Of a stretch of DNA of 64,000 bases, positions 17,582 to 26,833 are shown piece after piece. Source of the DNA: Gammaproteobacteria bacterium Ga0074134 (lineage in GTDB: Bacteria; Pseudomonadota; Gammaproteobacteria; Ga0077554; Ga007554); NCBI GenBank assembly GCA_001464965.1, contig LNEJ01000060.1, positions 1-64,000 of the forward strand, given 5' to 3'. The notes below the pieces were generated by a model, which did not search any database, was not told where the DNA came from, and saw only the letters and a list, made by a program, of their open reading frames with translations. Both the position numbers and the translations under genes were made by a program. Numbering within the stretch: the stretch's first letter is position 1; the number at the start of each line of letters is the position of its first letter.

Positions 17582-18795
17582 GATGTCTTGCCTTTGATTT
17601 GAAGCAGCGCCTCAACTCTGCCGTCGCGGCTGGCAGCGGACTGGATGTCGACACTGACCCCGCTTTGTGCCACCAGCCGCTGCTTGAGCTTATCCAGGCC
17701 TTGCAGATCGGCGATGAGCAGGGCGAGGTCGATCTTTTCTTCGTTATAACTGATGCGCTGCACTTCAACGCTGGGGGTTTCCTTGAGGCTAGGGCCGATA
17801 TTGGCGAGCAGCCCCATGAAACCCGCCTCGTCCGTCCCGCCGCCGCGCAGTTCCTTCAGGCGCTCCTCCATCTGCGCGCGCGCATTGACCACTTTGCGCG
17901 CATCAGGGAAGGTTTTCAGGTAGACCTGCTCGATCTGTTGCGCCAGGGCTTGCCGCTCGCTGTTGAGGCGCGCATATTCAGCCACCGTCATACCGCCCTG
18001 AATAAGCAGCAACACCGCCGCCAGGGCCGCCACAGGCCGCCAGGGCCGCCACAGCCTGCCCAGCTGCTCGCGGCGGCTGTACGCGCCTTGCAGTAGGTTA
18101 ATGGCGCTGGGTTCTTCATAACCACGGCCCAGTATCGCCAAGACGGGTTCGTCAACCGTTTCCGTATCGGTGGTCACGTCCAGATTGTATGAAGGCGCGG
18201 CGACCATGGAGTGCATGATGCGGATCCGTTCAGGCCGTGCCTCACCCGCCTCATTCAACGCCAGGCGCAGCAGGGTATCGAGGTTATCGCCGTCAGCTAC
18301 GAAGCCGGCCTGACGCGCGGTGCGCACCAGTGCCCTGTCCCCGTCCATGAGTATCGTCCACGTCCCGCTGGTCCAAGGCAACGCCAGGATATCCGGCGCG
18401 ACGGCATCCGGTTCGATACCGGCCTGCCGCAAGCGTTCCAACCACGCGTTGAGCTGCGTCTTGACCACCACGGCGGCGCTGATGCGACCGTCGTCGCGGC
18501 GCTCGCCCAGCGCGAAGTGCAGGTTATCAACATCGCTGGCCAGTTGTTCTTCCAGCGCATAAGGCACGGCGCCGGCGATTTTCTGGCGGTTACCGCCCGG
18601 CACGGCAGCGGTAGTCAGCAATACCTCCGCGCCCGGCACCAGCAGGATGACGCGGCAGCCTGCCGCAGCGGCGGCGATGTCCGGCAGGGGGTCATGATGC
18701 ACCGTGAGGCCGTGCCTGGCTGGTTCGTCCATGCGTAGCCAGTCTGCCTCGTCCAGGCTGGATGGATTAAAGCGTATAAATAATTTCATGCGCAT
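17578..18795 (-). CDS. gspL: Type II secretion system protein L
   Basis: 405 residues. The actin-like cytoplasmic domain that binds GspE occupies residues 1-245 (VILLVPGAEVLLTTAAVPG, GAVPYALEEQLASDVDNLHF). A transmembrane helix (PVAALAAVLLLIQGGMTVA) lies near 250, followed by a periplasmic ferredoxin-like domain. The start overlaps the gspK stop by one base (ATG within the stop context), and the end overlaps gspM by 4 bp. Confidence 0.92.
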   Translation of the reverse strand: MRMKLFIRFNPSSLDEADWLRMDEPARHGLTVHHDPLPDIAAAAAGCRVILLVPGAEVLLTTAAVPGGNRQKIAGAVPYALEEQLASDVDNLHFALGERRDDGRISAAVVVKTQLNAWLERLRQAGIEPDAVAPDILALPWTSGTWTILMDGDRALVRTARQAGFVADGDNLDTLLRLALNEAGEARPERIRIMHSMVAAPSYNLDVTTDTETVDEPVLAILGRGYEEPSAINLLQGAYSRREQLGRLWRPWRPVAALAAVLLLIQGGMTVAEYARLNSERQALAQQIEQVYLKTFPDARKVVNARAQMEERLKELRGGGTDEAGFMGLLANIGPSLKETPSVEVQRISYNEEKIDLALLIADLQGLDKLKQRLVAQSGVSVDIQSAASRDGRVEALLQIKGKTS

Positions 18796-19754
18796 TAATA
18801 CGCCCCTTGTCCGCGCATGACCACTTGCGTCTTGCCGTCTGGCGCGCGTGAGACCAGGCTGAACAGCCGTGCCTGGCCACGCCCGTATTGAGCGGCGGCG
18901 TCTATCAGAAAATAACTGCTTTCCACCTTCAAACCTTCCTGCGGGATGTTGCGGTTTTTCACCATCGGGCTGTCCAGAAATTTTTGTATGTCAGGATAAC
19001 CCTTGAGGCCACGATCCTGCACCATGCCATCGGCATCGGCCTTGGACAGGTTGTCTGCCAGCGTCATCAATACCTCGGCCTTTGCGGTGTTAATGTTGAC
19101 ATCGGTGCGCACCGGCAAGGCACAGACAAACGGCACCAGGCGCGTCACGGCCTCGGCGGTAAATCCCTTGATCAGCCGTAGCTCGCTGACGCTGGACAGC
19201 GGCGCATTGGCCGCCCGGTAAGGCGGGGTGCGCAGCAGGTAATCGTTGTCCTCCGCGCCGTCCAGCGACACCTTCTCGATATCGGGATCAATCCAGTCCA
19301 CGAGTGGCTGTGCCAGCGTGGGATCGAGTTGCAATGCCCGCAACAGGCGCTGGAAACGCGCTATGTCCGGCGCGCTTGGCTTGCCGTCGGTACTCACCAG
19401 ATTGTTGAGATTGAAGCGCCCCTGCATATCCTCGATCCGTCCCGCGACCTTGCCGCCCTCCACATCCAGCGGTGGCAGCACCGTCGCCCAGGCTTCGCCC
19501 AGATTGTCCGATGTGTTGTCACGCCGGTCTTGCGCCAGTATGCCCCGCGCCCAGCTTTCCACCCCCAGCGCGAACAGGTAAGCCTGATCGCCCTCCAGCA
19601 CATTGGCGCTGCGGCGGATATCGAGCTGCTGGCGCGTCGCCATGCTCACCGCTATCACTACTACGATGGCCGTCACCAGCATCGCCGTGATCAGGGCAAC
19701 GCCCGACTGGGATTGTCTTGTGCACCCGCCAGGCCTGTTCCTCGAGTACATCAC
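18795..19754 (-). CDS. gspK: Type II secretion minor pseudopilin K
   Basis: 319 residues. The prepilin cleavage site is near residue 19 in QSGVALITAMLVTAIVVVIA; as usual for GspK the residue at position +5 is not Glu. The large globular domain expected of GspK follows, with FNLNNLVSTDGKPSAPDIARF and the WIDPDIEKVSLDGAEDNDYL calcium-site-like segment. GspK caps the pseudopilus tip with GspI and GspJ. It overlaps gspJ by 4 bp. Confidence 0.93.
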   Translation of the reverse strand: MMYSRNRPGGCTRQSQSGVALITAMLVTAIVVVIAVSMATRQQLDIRRSANVLEGDQAYLFALGVESWARGILAQDRRDNTSDNLGEAWATVLPPLDVEGGKVAGRIEDMQGRFNLNNLVSTDGKPSAPDIARFQRLLRALQLDPTLAQPLVDWIDPDIEKVSLDGAEDNDYLLRTPPYRAANAPLSSVSELRLIKGFTAEAVTRLVPFVCALPVRTDVNINTAKAEVLMTLADNLSKADADGMVQDRGLKGYPDIQKFLDSPMVKNRNIPQEGLKVESSYFLIDAAAQYGRGQARLFSLVSRAPDGKTQVVMRGQGAY

Positions 19755-20443
19755 CGCGCTGCCCCTGCTTGTGCGGCTGGAGCCGGGACCGGTGGTGGCA
19801 CTGCGGCTGGGGCCGCCGCCGGAGCCGCTGCAATAGCCCCCGGCACGCGGAACAGGCGTGGAATGCGTCCCCAGCCCTCGACATCGACGCTGACCTCAAT
19901 GGCACGCGGCAGCATTACTTGCGAGCTGTTGTCCGTGGTGGCGGGCGGCCATTGCAGTTGCCATTGCATTTGCGGGTCGAGAAAGCGCATCTCGAAACCC
20001 TTTACCTTGTCGAGCAGCACCGTCTCCTGCGGACGATCTCCCGGCCCGCGGTCGAGCATCGTCCATGTCAGGCGCAGCAGCTTTCTATCTCGCACCGAAT
20101 AGGCGACGCGCTGCAAGGTGCTGCGTGCCCGCCCCGCTGGATTATTCCAGCCTGCGCGGGTAAATTCCAGCGCACTGTTGCCAGTGCTTGTGGCGCCCCT
20201 CATGGCCGGCAGGGGACCGCCCGCGTCGTCACGGATGCGCCGCGCGGCGGCCTGCTCGATGTCTCTTGCCATCAGCACAAAGGCGGTTTGCAGCCCAGTC
20301 AGGCGCGTCGCCTGTTCTTCAGCGCGGTTGCGCGTATCGAGCACACTGCGCAGGCCGCCGTAGACCAGCGCCGACACCACCGCAAAGATCGCCAGCGCCA
20401 CTACCAGCTCGATCAACGTAAATCCTTGCTGTGAGCTTCTCAC
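19751..20443 (-). CDS. gspJ: Type II secretion minor pseudopilin J
   Basis: About 230 residues from a GTG start whose GTGA overlaps the gspI stop, a four-base coupling like others in this operon. The protein then begins MRSSQQGFTLIELVVALAIF, an ideal prepilin leader with cleavage after Gly and Glu at +5. The frame is open further upstream to 20569, but those residues lie inside gspI and resemble nothing. The C-terminus is an unusual Pro/Ala-rich tail (APAAAPAAVPPPVPAPAAQA). Part of the tip complex with I and K. Confidence 0.9.
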   Translation of the reverse strand: MRSSQQGFTLIELVVALAIFAVVSALVYGGLRSVLDTRNRAEEQATRLTGLQTAFVLMARDIEQAAARRIRDDAGGPLPAMRGATSTGNSALEFTRAGWNNPAGRARSTLQRVAYSVRDRKLLRLTWTMLDRGPGDRPQETVLLDKVKGFEMRFLDPQMQWQLQWPPATTDNSSQVMLPRAIEVSVDVEGWGRIPRLFRVPGAIAAAPAAAPAAVPPPVPAPAAQAGAAR

Positions 20444-20826
20444 GGCTGTGGACGCCCGGCATAGGCCACCAGACGAGCCAGGGATTGGCCGCCATCCTGG
20501 CGGGTACGCACCTCCACATCGAGGCGGCGCATATTGGCATCGGCCGTGCCCGCCACCGTCATGTTCCAATACCAGGCACGCTCGGCCAGTAGCGCCTCAC
20601 CCTTGGTAACGCCAGTGTCGGGGAATGTCGCGCTCGCCTGCACTTCCGCCACCTTGTTCATTGCTACCCAATGCGCCAAAGTGCGGTCACGCAGATGGGC
20701 GGCATTGCTGACATTGGCGCTGATGCCGTTAATCACTGCCGCCAGGCTGATCGCCAGCACCGCAAGGGCCACCAGCACTTCGATCAGGGTGAAGCCGCGC
20801 TGGATGCGGTTACTTTGCAGCAGCAT
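20440..20826 (-). CDS. gspI: Type II secretion minor pseudopilin I
   Basis: 128 residues. The prepilin leader is MLLQSNRIQRGFTLIEVLVA, with cleavage after Gly11 and Glu at +5, followed by a hydrophobic helix. The later HWVAMNKVAEVQ segment is typical of GspI. It overlaps gspH by 17 bp and gspJ by 4 bp. Confidence 0.93.
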   Translation of the reverse strand: MLLQSNRIQRGFTLIEVLVALAVLAISLAAVINGISANVSNAAHLRDRTLAHWVAMNKVAEVQASATFPDTGVTKGEALLAERAWYWNMTVAGTADANMRRLDVEVRTRQDGGQSLARLVAYAGRPQP

Positions 20827-21391
20827 TTCCCGTTCCGCTCATTTCAATCTTACCGCCAACGTCGCCTTTAAGCTGATAGCTGCTGCCGTTGGCCCTGCTC
20901 TGCAAGGTGATCTGAAAAGGCGTTGCCTCACCGCTCGACAGGAGATAGATACGGGGCTGGGATGCGGGTTTTTCCGCATCGGTTTTGCCTAGCGCCACTG
21001 CTTCGCCTTCGACGTTTATATCGAGACGCAGCCCTTCCGGCAGGCGTCGTGCACGCAAGGTGTCGTCATCGGTAATGCGACGCCATTGATCCTTGTCGAA
21101 AACCACAAACTCATAACCACCCGGCGTAAATTGCAGGGCCAGCTCCCGCGACTGTAGCACCGCCTCCTGTGCCGCCAGGTTAATCAGCCCCGCCAGCCGC
21201 TCGCTCTCTTCCTGAACGACACGATCTGTGCTGCGCCCAATGGACAGGCTGGCGAAACTCAGGATGATGCCGATGATCACGATCACCACCAGGATTTCCA
21301 GGAGGGTGAAACCGTTACCGCGTGGCCCCTGGATACTCCAGCCCCGATGACTACCGGTTTTATTCAAGATTCCAGTTGCCGATATCCGCAT
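20810..21391 (-). CDS. gspH: Type II secretion minor pseudopilin H
   Basis: About 193 residues from the ATG at 21391, which lies 32 bp inside gspG. The prepilin motif GNGFTLLEILVVIVIIGIIL follows near residue 26. The real start may be the TTG at 21367, nearer the gspG stop, giving a shorter leader; no choice has a clear ribosome site. The frame also runs open to 21451. The globular part includes LINLAAQEAVLQSRELALQF and GGYEFVVFDKDQW, both typical of GspH/FimT. The C-terminus overlaps gspI. Confidence 0.88.
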   Translation of the reverse strand: MRISATGILNKTGSHRGWSIQGPRGNGFTLLEILVVIVIIGIILSFASLSIGRSTDRVVQEESERLAGLINLAAQEAVLQSRELALQFTPGGYEFVVFDKDQWRRITDDDTLRARRLPEGLRLDINVEGEAVALGKTDAEKPASQPRIYLLSSGEATPFQITLQSRANGSSYQLKGDVGGKIEMSGTGNAAAK

Positions 21392-21800
21392 CTGCGCCTT
21401 CACCGCCCGGCTGGCCATCGGCGCCGAGGGTGAAAACGTCGATCTCGCCACGGGTGCCGGGGCGCAGGTATTGATACGGCTTGCCCCATGGATCGTTCGG
21501 CAGACGGTCGATGTAACCCCCTGCTTTCCAGTTTTTTGCGTCGGCGGGCTTCTTCACCAGCGCCTCCAGGCCCTGGTCGGTGGTGGGGTAGTTGAAGTTG
21601 TCCAGCTTGTAGAGATTCAATGAGCTTACCAGGGTGCGTATGTCCTGCTTGGCCTTGATGACGCGCGCCTCGTCAGGACGGCCCATCAGCCGCGGCACTA
21701 CCAGCGCCGCAAGAATGCCTAGAATCACCACCACGATCATCACTTCGATGAGGGTAAAGCCGCGTTGGGTGTGTTTAGGGTTTCGAATTGCAAAGTTCAT
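21360..21800 (-). CDS. gspG: Type II secretion major pseudopilin G
   Basis: 146 residues. The leader MNFAIRNPKHTQRGFTLIEV is cleaved after Gly14, with Glu at +5. The strongly conserved GspG segments are present: VPRLMGRPDEARVIKAKQDI, YKLDNFNYPTTDQGLEALV and the C-terminal calcium-binding loop region (NDPWGKPYQYLRPGTRGEID). It forms the pseudopilus shaft. It starts 13 bp after the gspF stop. Confidence 0.96.
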   Translation of the reverse strand: MNFAIRNPKHTQRGFTLIEVMIVVVILGILAALVVPRLMGRPDEARVIKAKQDIRTLVSSLNLYKLDNFNYPTTDQGLEALVKKPADAKNWKAGGYIDRLPNDPWGKPYQYLRPGTRGEIDVFTLGADGQPGGEGADADIGNWNLE

Positions 21801-21813
21801 AAATGTTCCCGTG

Positions 21814-23031
21814 TTATTTCACTAATTGGTTCAAATCAAAAATGGGCAGCAGGATGGCGAGCACGATCACCAGCACCACGCCACCCATCCCCAGAATCAG
21901 CATCGGCTCGAACAGCCCAAGAATGGCGGCCAGCAGTGTTTCTATTTCCCGCTCCTGGCTTACCGCGGCACGCTCCAGCATCTGCTCCAGCTTGCCGCTG
22001 GTCTCGCCACTGGCGACGAGGTGGATGGCAATGGGCGGAAAATAGCCGCTGCGCTCCAGCGATTTGTGCAGATTCGCGCCCTCGCGCACACGCCTTGACG
22101 CCTCTTCGACCGCCGCGCGCATCACCAGGTTTGACATCACCTGCGCCGAAATGCGCATCGCCTCGATCACCGGCACGCCGCTGGCGGTAAGGATGCTGAA
22201 AGTTCGCATGAAACGCGCGGTGTTCATGCTGCGCACCAGACGCCCAACCAGCGGCAACAACAACAGTAATTGATGAAAGCGCCGCTTGGGACCAGGGCGG
22301 CGCAACAGGCTGCCGGCCATCACACCCAGCGCCGCCAATATTATCAGCAGCAGCACACCATAATCGCGTATAAAACCGCTCACCGCAATCAGCATCCGCG
22401 TCAATATGGGCAATTGCTGGCCGGTATTTTCGAACACCTGCACCACCTGCGGCACAACAAAGGCGAGCAGCGCCGTCACCACCAGAATCGCCACGCACGT
22501 CACTACCACCGGGTAGATCAGCGCCAGCATGATCTTTTGCCGCAACGCCTGGCGCGTCTCGGTGTAGTCGGCGAGCCGTTCCAGCACTACTTCAAGGTGG
22601 CCGGACTGCTCACCCGCCGATACTGTAGCGCAGTAAAGATCGGAGAAGATATGCGGAAAATCGCGCAACGCGGTAGCCAGTGTATGGCCTTCCATCACCC
22701 GCGCGCGTACCCCCATCAGCATGTTGCGCAGACGCGGTTTCTCGGTCTGCCGCGATACCACCTGCAATGCCTCTTCGATGGGCAGGCCGGAGCGCACCAG
22801 CGTGGCAAACTGGCGCGTGATCAGCGCCAGATCGGTGGTCGAAATGCCGCGCTGGAATGACAGGCGCGAGGCGGCGCGGTGCTTCTCACTGCTGCGCACC
22901 TCGGCCACCGCAAGCGGCGCCATGCCCTGATCGCGCAACTGCTGGCGCACCTGGCGCGGCGTATCACCCTCCAGCACACCCTTGCGTTCGCGGCCCGAGG
23001 CATCCAGCGCTGTAAATTCAAATGCGGCCAT
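21814..23031 (-). CDS. gspF: Type II secretion inner-membrane platform protein F
   Basis: 405 residues, full length. The N-terminal domain starts MAAFEFTALDASGRERKGVL. Two T2SSF cytoplasmic domains follow (FATLVRSGLPIEEALQVVSR and RFMRTFSILTASGVPVIEAM) around transmembrane helices (ALIYPVVVTCVAILVVTALL near residue 170; a second pair near 225 and the last near 375-395). GspF couples the GspE motor to pseudopilus assembly. It is separated from gspE by a 198-bp gap holding an inverted repeat, the only large gap in the operon. Confidence 0.95.
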   Translation of the reverse strand: MAAFEFTALDASGRERKGVLEGDTPRQVRQQLRDQGMAPLAVAEVRSSEKHRAASRLSFQRGISTTDLALITRQFATLVRSGLPIEEALQVVSRQTEKPRLRNMLMGVRARVMEGHTLATALRDFPHIFSDLYCATVSAGEQSGHLEVVLERLADYTETRQALRQKIMLALIYPVVVTCVAILVVTALLAFVVPQVVQVFENTGQQLPILTRMLIAVSGFIRDYGVLLLIILAALGVMAGSLLRRPGPKRRFHQLLLLLPLVGRLVRSMNTARFMRTFSILTASGVPVIEAMRISAQVMSNLVMRAAVEEASRRVREGANLHKSLERSGYFPPIAIHLVASGETSGKLEQMLERAAVSQEREIETLLAAILGLFEPMLILGMGGVVLVIVLAILLPIFDLNQLVK

Positions 23032-23046
23032 TAATAAAAGCCTTTT

Positions 23047-23218
23047 GCCACAGAGGCACAGAAGACGCAGAGAATTTTGTGCTTATATTAACGCCGCCCT
23101 TAAATTTCACCGCCCCCATGCGACTGCCCAGGAGGGTGGAAGCACCAGCGCCATGACTCGGCAGCCCAGATCCCAGGCCTGCAATAATATTTCTCCGTGC
23201 CCTCTGTGCCTCTGTGGC
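23047..23218. repeat. Inverted repeat of the CCACAGAGGC type between gspE and gspF
   Basis: The 28-bp arms at 23047-23074 and 23191-23218 are inverted and match at about 24 positions (core GCCACAGAGGCACAGA). This looks like a dispersed intergenic repeat; a decayed relative lies at 45593-45711. Translating it gives the spurious ATEAQRARR peptide. It could form a large hairpin in the gsp mRNA and lower expression of the downstream genes (inference). Confidence 0.7.
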
Positions 23219-23229
23219 CAAAATCATCA

Positions 23230-24762
23230 TCACTCCGCGCGCGTCACGCGCAGCACTTCTTCCAGCGTGGTTGCGCCGGCCAGCACGCGGCGCAGGCCGT
23301 CCTGGCGGATGCCGGGTGTCAGGGTGCGCGCATGGGTTTCCATCTCCTGCTCGCTCGCGCCTTGGTGAATCATACCGCGCAAAGCGCTATCCACTTCGAT
23401 GACCTCGTAGATGCCGGTGCGCCCCCGGTAACCGAGAGAGTTGCATTGCTCGCAACCCACGGCGCTATAGATGATAGGCGGATTTTCATGAGGCAGGCCA
23501 AGGGTGTCGCACTCCGCCGCGCTGGCGGTGACCGGCTGCTTGCAGCCCGGGCACAACAGCCGCACCAGGCGCTGCGCCAACACGCCGATAAGACTGGAAG
23601 AGAGCAGAAAAGGCTCCACGCCCATGTCACGCAAACGGGTGACCGCGCCCACGGCGGTGTTGGTGTGCAGGGTGGACAGCACCAGGTGGCCGGTGAGGCT
23701 CGACTGCACGGCGATTTCCGCCGTCTCCAGGTCGCGGATTTCACCCACCATCACAATGTCAGGATCCTGGCGCAGGATGGCGCGCAGGCCGCGCGCGAAG
23801 GTCATGTCCACCTTGGTGTTGACCTGTGTCTGGCCGATGCCATCCAGATAGTATTCGATGGGGTCTTCCACCGTCATGATGTTGCGTGTTTTGTCGTTGA
23901 GGCGGGTGAGCGCGGCGTAAAGCGTGGTGGTCTTGCCGGAGCCGGTGGGGCCGGTAACAAGGATGATACCGTGCGGCCTTTCGATGATGCGGTGCATCAC
24001 GGTGAGCGTGTGCGGTGCCATGCCGAGCTGTTCCAGGTTGAGGCGGCCCGCCTGCTTGTCGAGCAGGCGCAGCACCACGCGCTCGCCGTGGCCGGAAGGC
24101 AGCGTGGAGACGCGCACATCCACCGGACGGCCCGCGACGCGCAGCGAGATGCGCCCGTCCTGCGGCAAGCGTTTTTCCGCGATGTCGAGCTTGGCCATCA
24201 CCTTGATGCGCGCCGCAATCAGCGGCGCCAGCACGCGTTTGGGTTCCAGTACCTCGCGCAGCACGCCATCGACGCGGAAGCGCACCACCAGGCGGTTTTC
24301 GAAGGGTTCGATGTGGATATCGGAGGCGTTTTCCTTGACCGCCTCGGTGAGCAGGGCGTTGATCAAGCGGATGATCGGCGCGTCGTCCTCGGTTTCCAGC
24401 AGATCTTCCGGTTCCGCCAGTTGCTGGGCGACGCTGAACAGGTCGATCTCTTCGCCCAGATCGCCCATCATTTGCATGGCCTGCGCCGAGTCATGCTCGT
24501 AGCTCTGCGCGAGCTCCGCCTCAAAGTCCTCAGGTGTGACCTGTTGCAATTTCAGCGGCGCGCCAAGGAAGCGGCGCAATTCGGCGAGTCCCGTGCTGGT
24601 TGCGTCGGGCCGGCACAGGACTATCGCCCGGCCGTCTTCCCAGCCCGTAACCATCACGCCATGACGTTTGGCGAAAGGAAACGGCGGACGTTTTTCAGTC
24701 ACCTCCAGCGGGGTAGCCACCGCACCGTCCGCTAGCACAGCGGTATTAATTTGCGCGTCCAT
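23230..24762 (-). CDS. gspE: Type II secretion ATPase E
   Basis: About 510 residues from [13 protein letters not shown], 17 bp inside the end of gspD. An upstream in-frame ATG at 24822 lies deeper in gspD and is less likely. Residues 60-110 form the N1E-like domain. The catalytic half has Walker A ([15 protein letters not shown] near 265), the Asp box, Walker B ([14 protein letters not shown] near 325) and the His box ([13 protein letters not shown]). A tetracysteine zinc site follows (CPGC ... CEQC) near 395-430. It powers pseudopilus extension from the cytoplasm. Confidence 0.95.
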   Translation of the reverse strand: MDAQINTAVLADGAVATPLEVTEKRPPFPFAKRHGVMVTGWEDGRAIVLCRPDATSTGLAELRRFLGAPLKLQQVTPEDFEAELAQSYEHDSAQAMQMMGDLGEEIDLFSVAQQLAEPEDLLETEDDAPIIRLINALLTEAVKENASDIHIEPFENRLVVRFRVDGVLREVLEPKRVLAPLIAARIKVMAKLDIAEKRLPQDGRISLRVAGRPVDVRVSTLPSGHGERVVLRLLDKQAGRLNLEQLGMAPHTLTVMHRIIERPHGIILVTGPTGSGKTTTLYAALTRLNDKTRNIMTVEDPIEYYLDGIGQTQVNTKVDMTFARGLRAILRQDPDIVMVGEIRDLETAEIAVQSSLTGHLVLSTLHTNTAVGAVTRLRDMGVEPFLLSSSLIGVLAQRLVRLLCPGCKQPVTASAAECDTLGLPHENPPIIYSAVGCEQCNSLGYRGRTGIYEVIEVDSALRGMIHQGASEQEMETHARTLTPGIRQDGLRRVLAGATTLEEVLRVTRAE

Positions 24763-26807
24763 CGCTCGGGCTGGCATTGGCAGGGGGCTTGTCCCCAGGC
24801 GGATTGTTGGTGCCCGGTTCAAACGGCGGCGGCAGCTTCATCATATCTTGCATGGGCGGCATCAACGGCAGCTCTTCGTTGCGCAACAACCCGCGGTCTT
24901 TCAACCGCGCTTCGAGTTGACGCGCGCGTATGAAGTCATACTTGCCGCTCGTCATGCGCTCCGCAAGCACGCCATCGCGCATGATCACCGGGTGCAGGAA
25001 TACCATCAGGTTGGTTTTATCCTTGGTGTTTCTCTTGTAGCGGAACAGGCTGCCGATCAGCGGGAGATCGCCGAGAAAGGGAACCCTCTGCACGTTCTCC
25101 TTGAGATCGTCGGTGATCAGCCCGCCCAGCACCACCACCTTGCCGTCATCCACCATCACGCTGGTCTTGATGGAACGGGTGTTGGTGATCAGATCCGACG
25201 CGCCGCGCACCGCACTGGTGCTGAGGCTGTCGACCTTCTGCTCGATAGTGAGCTGGATGGCGTTGCCCTCGTTGATCTGCGGCTTGACCTTCAATGTAAT
25301 GCCCACATTCTGGCGCTGGATGGTCTGGAAAGGATTGACGGTAGCGCCTGCCGTGCCGGTAGGAGCAGTAAAGGAGCCGGTAATAAACGGCACGTTCTGC
25401 CCCACGGTGATTTCGGCGTCGGTGTTATCCATCATCACCAGAGTCGGGGTAGACAGCACATTGGACGAGCCGTCCGATTCCAGCGCGCGGATCAATGCCG
25501 CGAAACTGAATCCGTCGCTGATGAAGCGGCCCAGTCCGAATGTCATGCCCGGCCCGAGACTTGGGGGACGGTTGGTGGCAATCGCCCCGCCGATTTCCGC
25601 GATGCTGGATCCGGCAGTACCGTTGGTAAAGTTGGTCAGCCCCACCGGAGCGTTGCTTCCTTGTGTACGATCGAACGTCGCCCACTGCACGCCCAACTCC
25701 GCCGCGCGGCTCGAATTGACTTCGGCAATCACCGCCTCCACCAATACCTGCGCGCGCCGCACGTCGAGCTGGCTGATCACCATCTGCAAGGAGCGGAACA
25801 CATCGGGCGGTGCCGTCACCACCAGGGCATTGAGGCTTTCATCCGCCTGAATATTGATGCCGCTGCCGGGCGGCCCGCCACCTATAGTGCCAGTGGCGGG
25901 TGCCGCGCCACCCGCCCACCGGCACCAGATCCTTGGCCTTGGCGTAGCGCAAATAAACAACACGGATATTGCCGCTGTTCTCCAGCGGCGTATCCAGGTG
26001 CGATACCAGCGCGCGCGCGCGCAACCGCCCGGATTTTCCGCCACCCATCAGGATGCTGTTGGTGCGCTCGTCAGGGATTAGCACCGGCCGGTCGGTGATC
26101 CCGGCGGCGGCGTTGGGATCGTTTTTGCGAGCCTCCTGGTCCAGGGACATCAGGACGCGCGCCACCTCGGTGGCGGCGGCGTGCTTGAGCGGCATGACCT
26201 CCACCTCTGCCTCATTGCCAGGCTGATCGATGTCCTGGATGATCTTGGCCAGCCGTTCCACATTAGCGGCCCGGTCGGAGATGATCAGCGCGTTGGTACC
26301 CGGATACGCCACCATGTGCGCCTGCTGCGGCGAGAGGGGACGCAACACCGGCACCAGCTGCGCGGCGGAGACATTATTGACGTGGATCACGCGCGTGATG
26401 TATTCATCACCCCTGCCGGGCTGGTCATTATTGGCCAGCGGCGTGCTGACCTGCTTGGCGTTCACGTCGGGAATGATCTTGACGACCTTGCCCATCGGCA
26501 CCGCGGCAAAGCCGTTCACCTCAAGCAGCGACAGAAAGACCTGATAAACCTCATCCTTGTTCATGGGCTTGGCCGAGATCACCGTGACCTTGGCCTTGAC
26601 GCGCGGATCCACAATAAAATTCTTGCCGGTCATGTCGGAGACCGTGGCGATCACCGCGCCGATATCGGCGTCTTTCAGGTTAAGCGTCACCTCCTGGGCA
26701 TACGCCTGGAAAGGCAGCAGCAGCGCCGTCATCAATATCGGCGCCACACAAAAATTTCTGGTTATGACTCGCAGCCTCCTCACACCCTTCCCCTTAAATA
26801 TGGTCAT
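24746..26807 (-). pseudogene. gspD: Type II secretion secretin gspD, frameshifted
   Basis: The outer-membrane secretin gene is split across two frames. Frame one (from 26807) encodes the signal peptide (ILMTALLLPFQAYAQEVTLN) and the N0, N1 and N2 domains up to YLRYAKAKDLVPV. Frame two resumes near GGAAPATGTIGGGPPGSGIN and continues through N3 and the full secretin core (VLVEAVIAEVNSSRAAELGV, VPFITGSF, LKVKPQINEGNAIQL, VVLGGLITDDLKENVQRVPF) to 24746. The switch lies near 25905-25925, in a GC-rich stretch inside the N3 domain. One extra base, or loss of a number of bases leaving remainder two, explains it; the expected residues after LVPV look missing, which favours a deletion. All other gsp genes are intact, so a sequence error or very recent mutation is also possible. 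Starts 26 bp after gspC. Confidence 0.88.
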
Positions 26808-26833
26808 CGTTGCCTGAATCCTGGCGTGCCTGC

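Noticed and set aside
23018-23233. Open frame giving [15 protein letters not shown]... between gspE and gspF
   Set aside because: It is the translation of the CCACAGAGGC-type repeat; such ATEAQR peptides are a familiar annotation artefact.
23197-24735. 512-codon plus-strand frame opposite gspE
   Set aside because: Antisense to a clear GspE; composition is that of a shadow frame.
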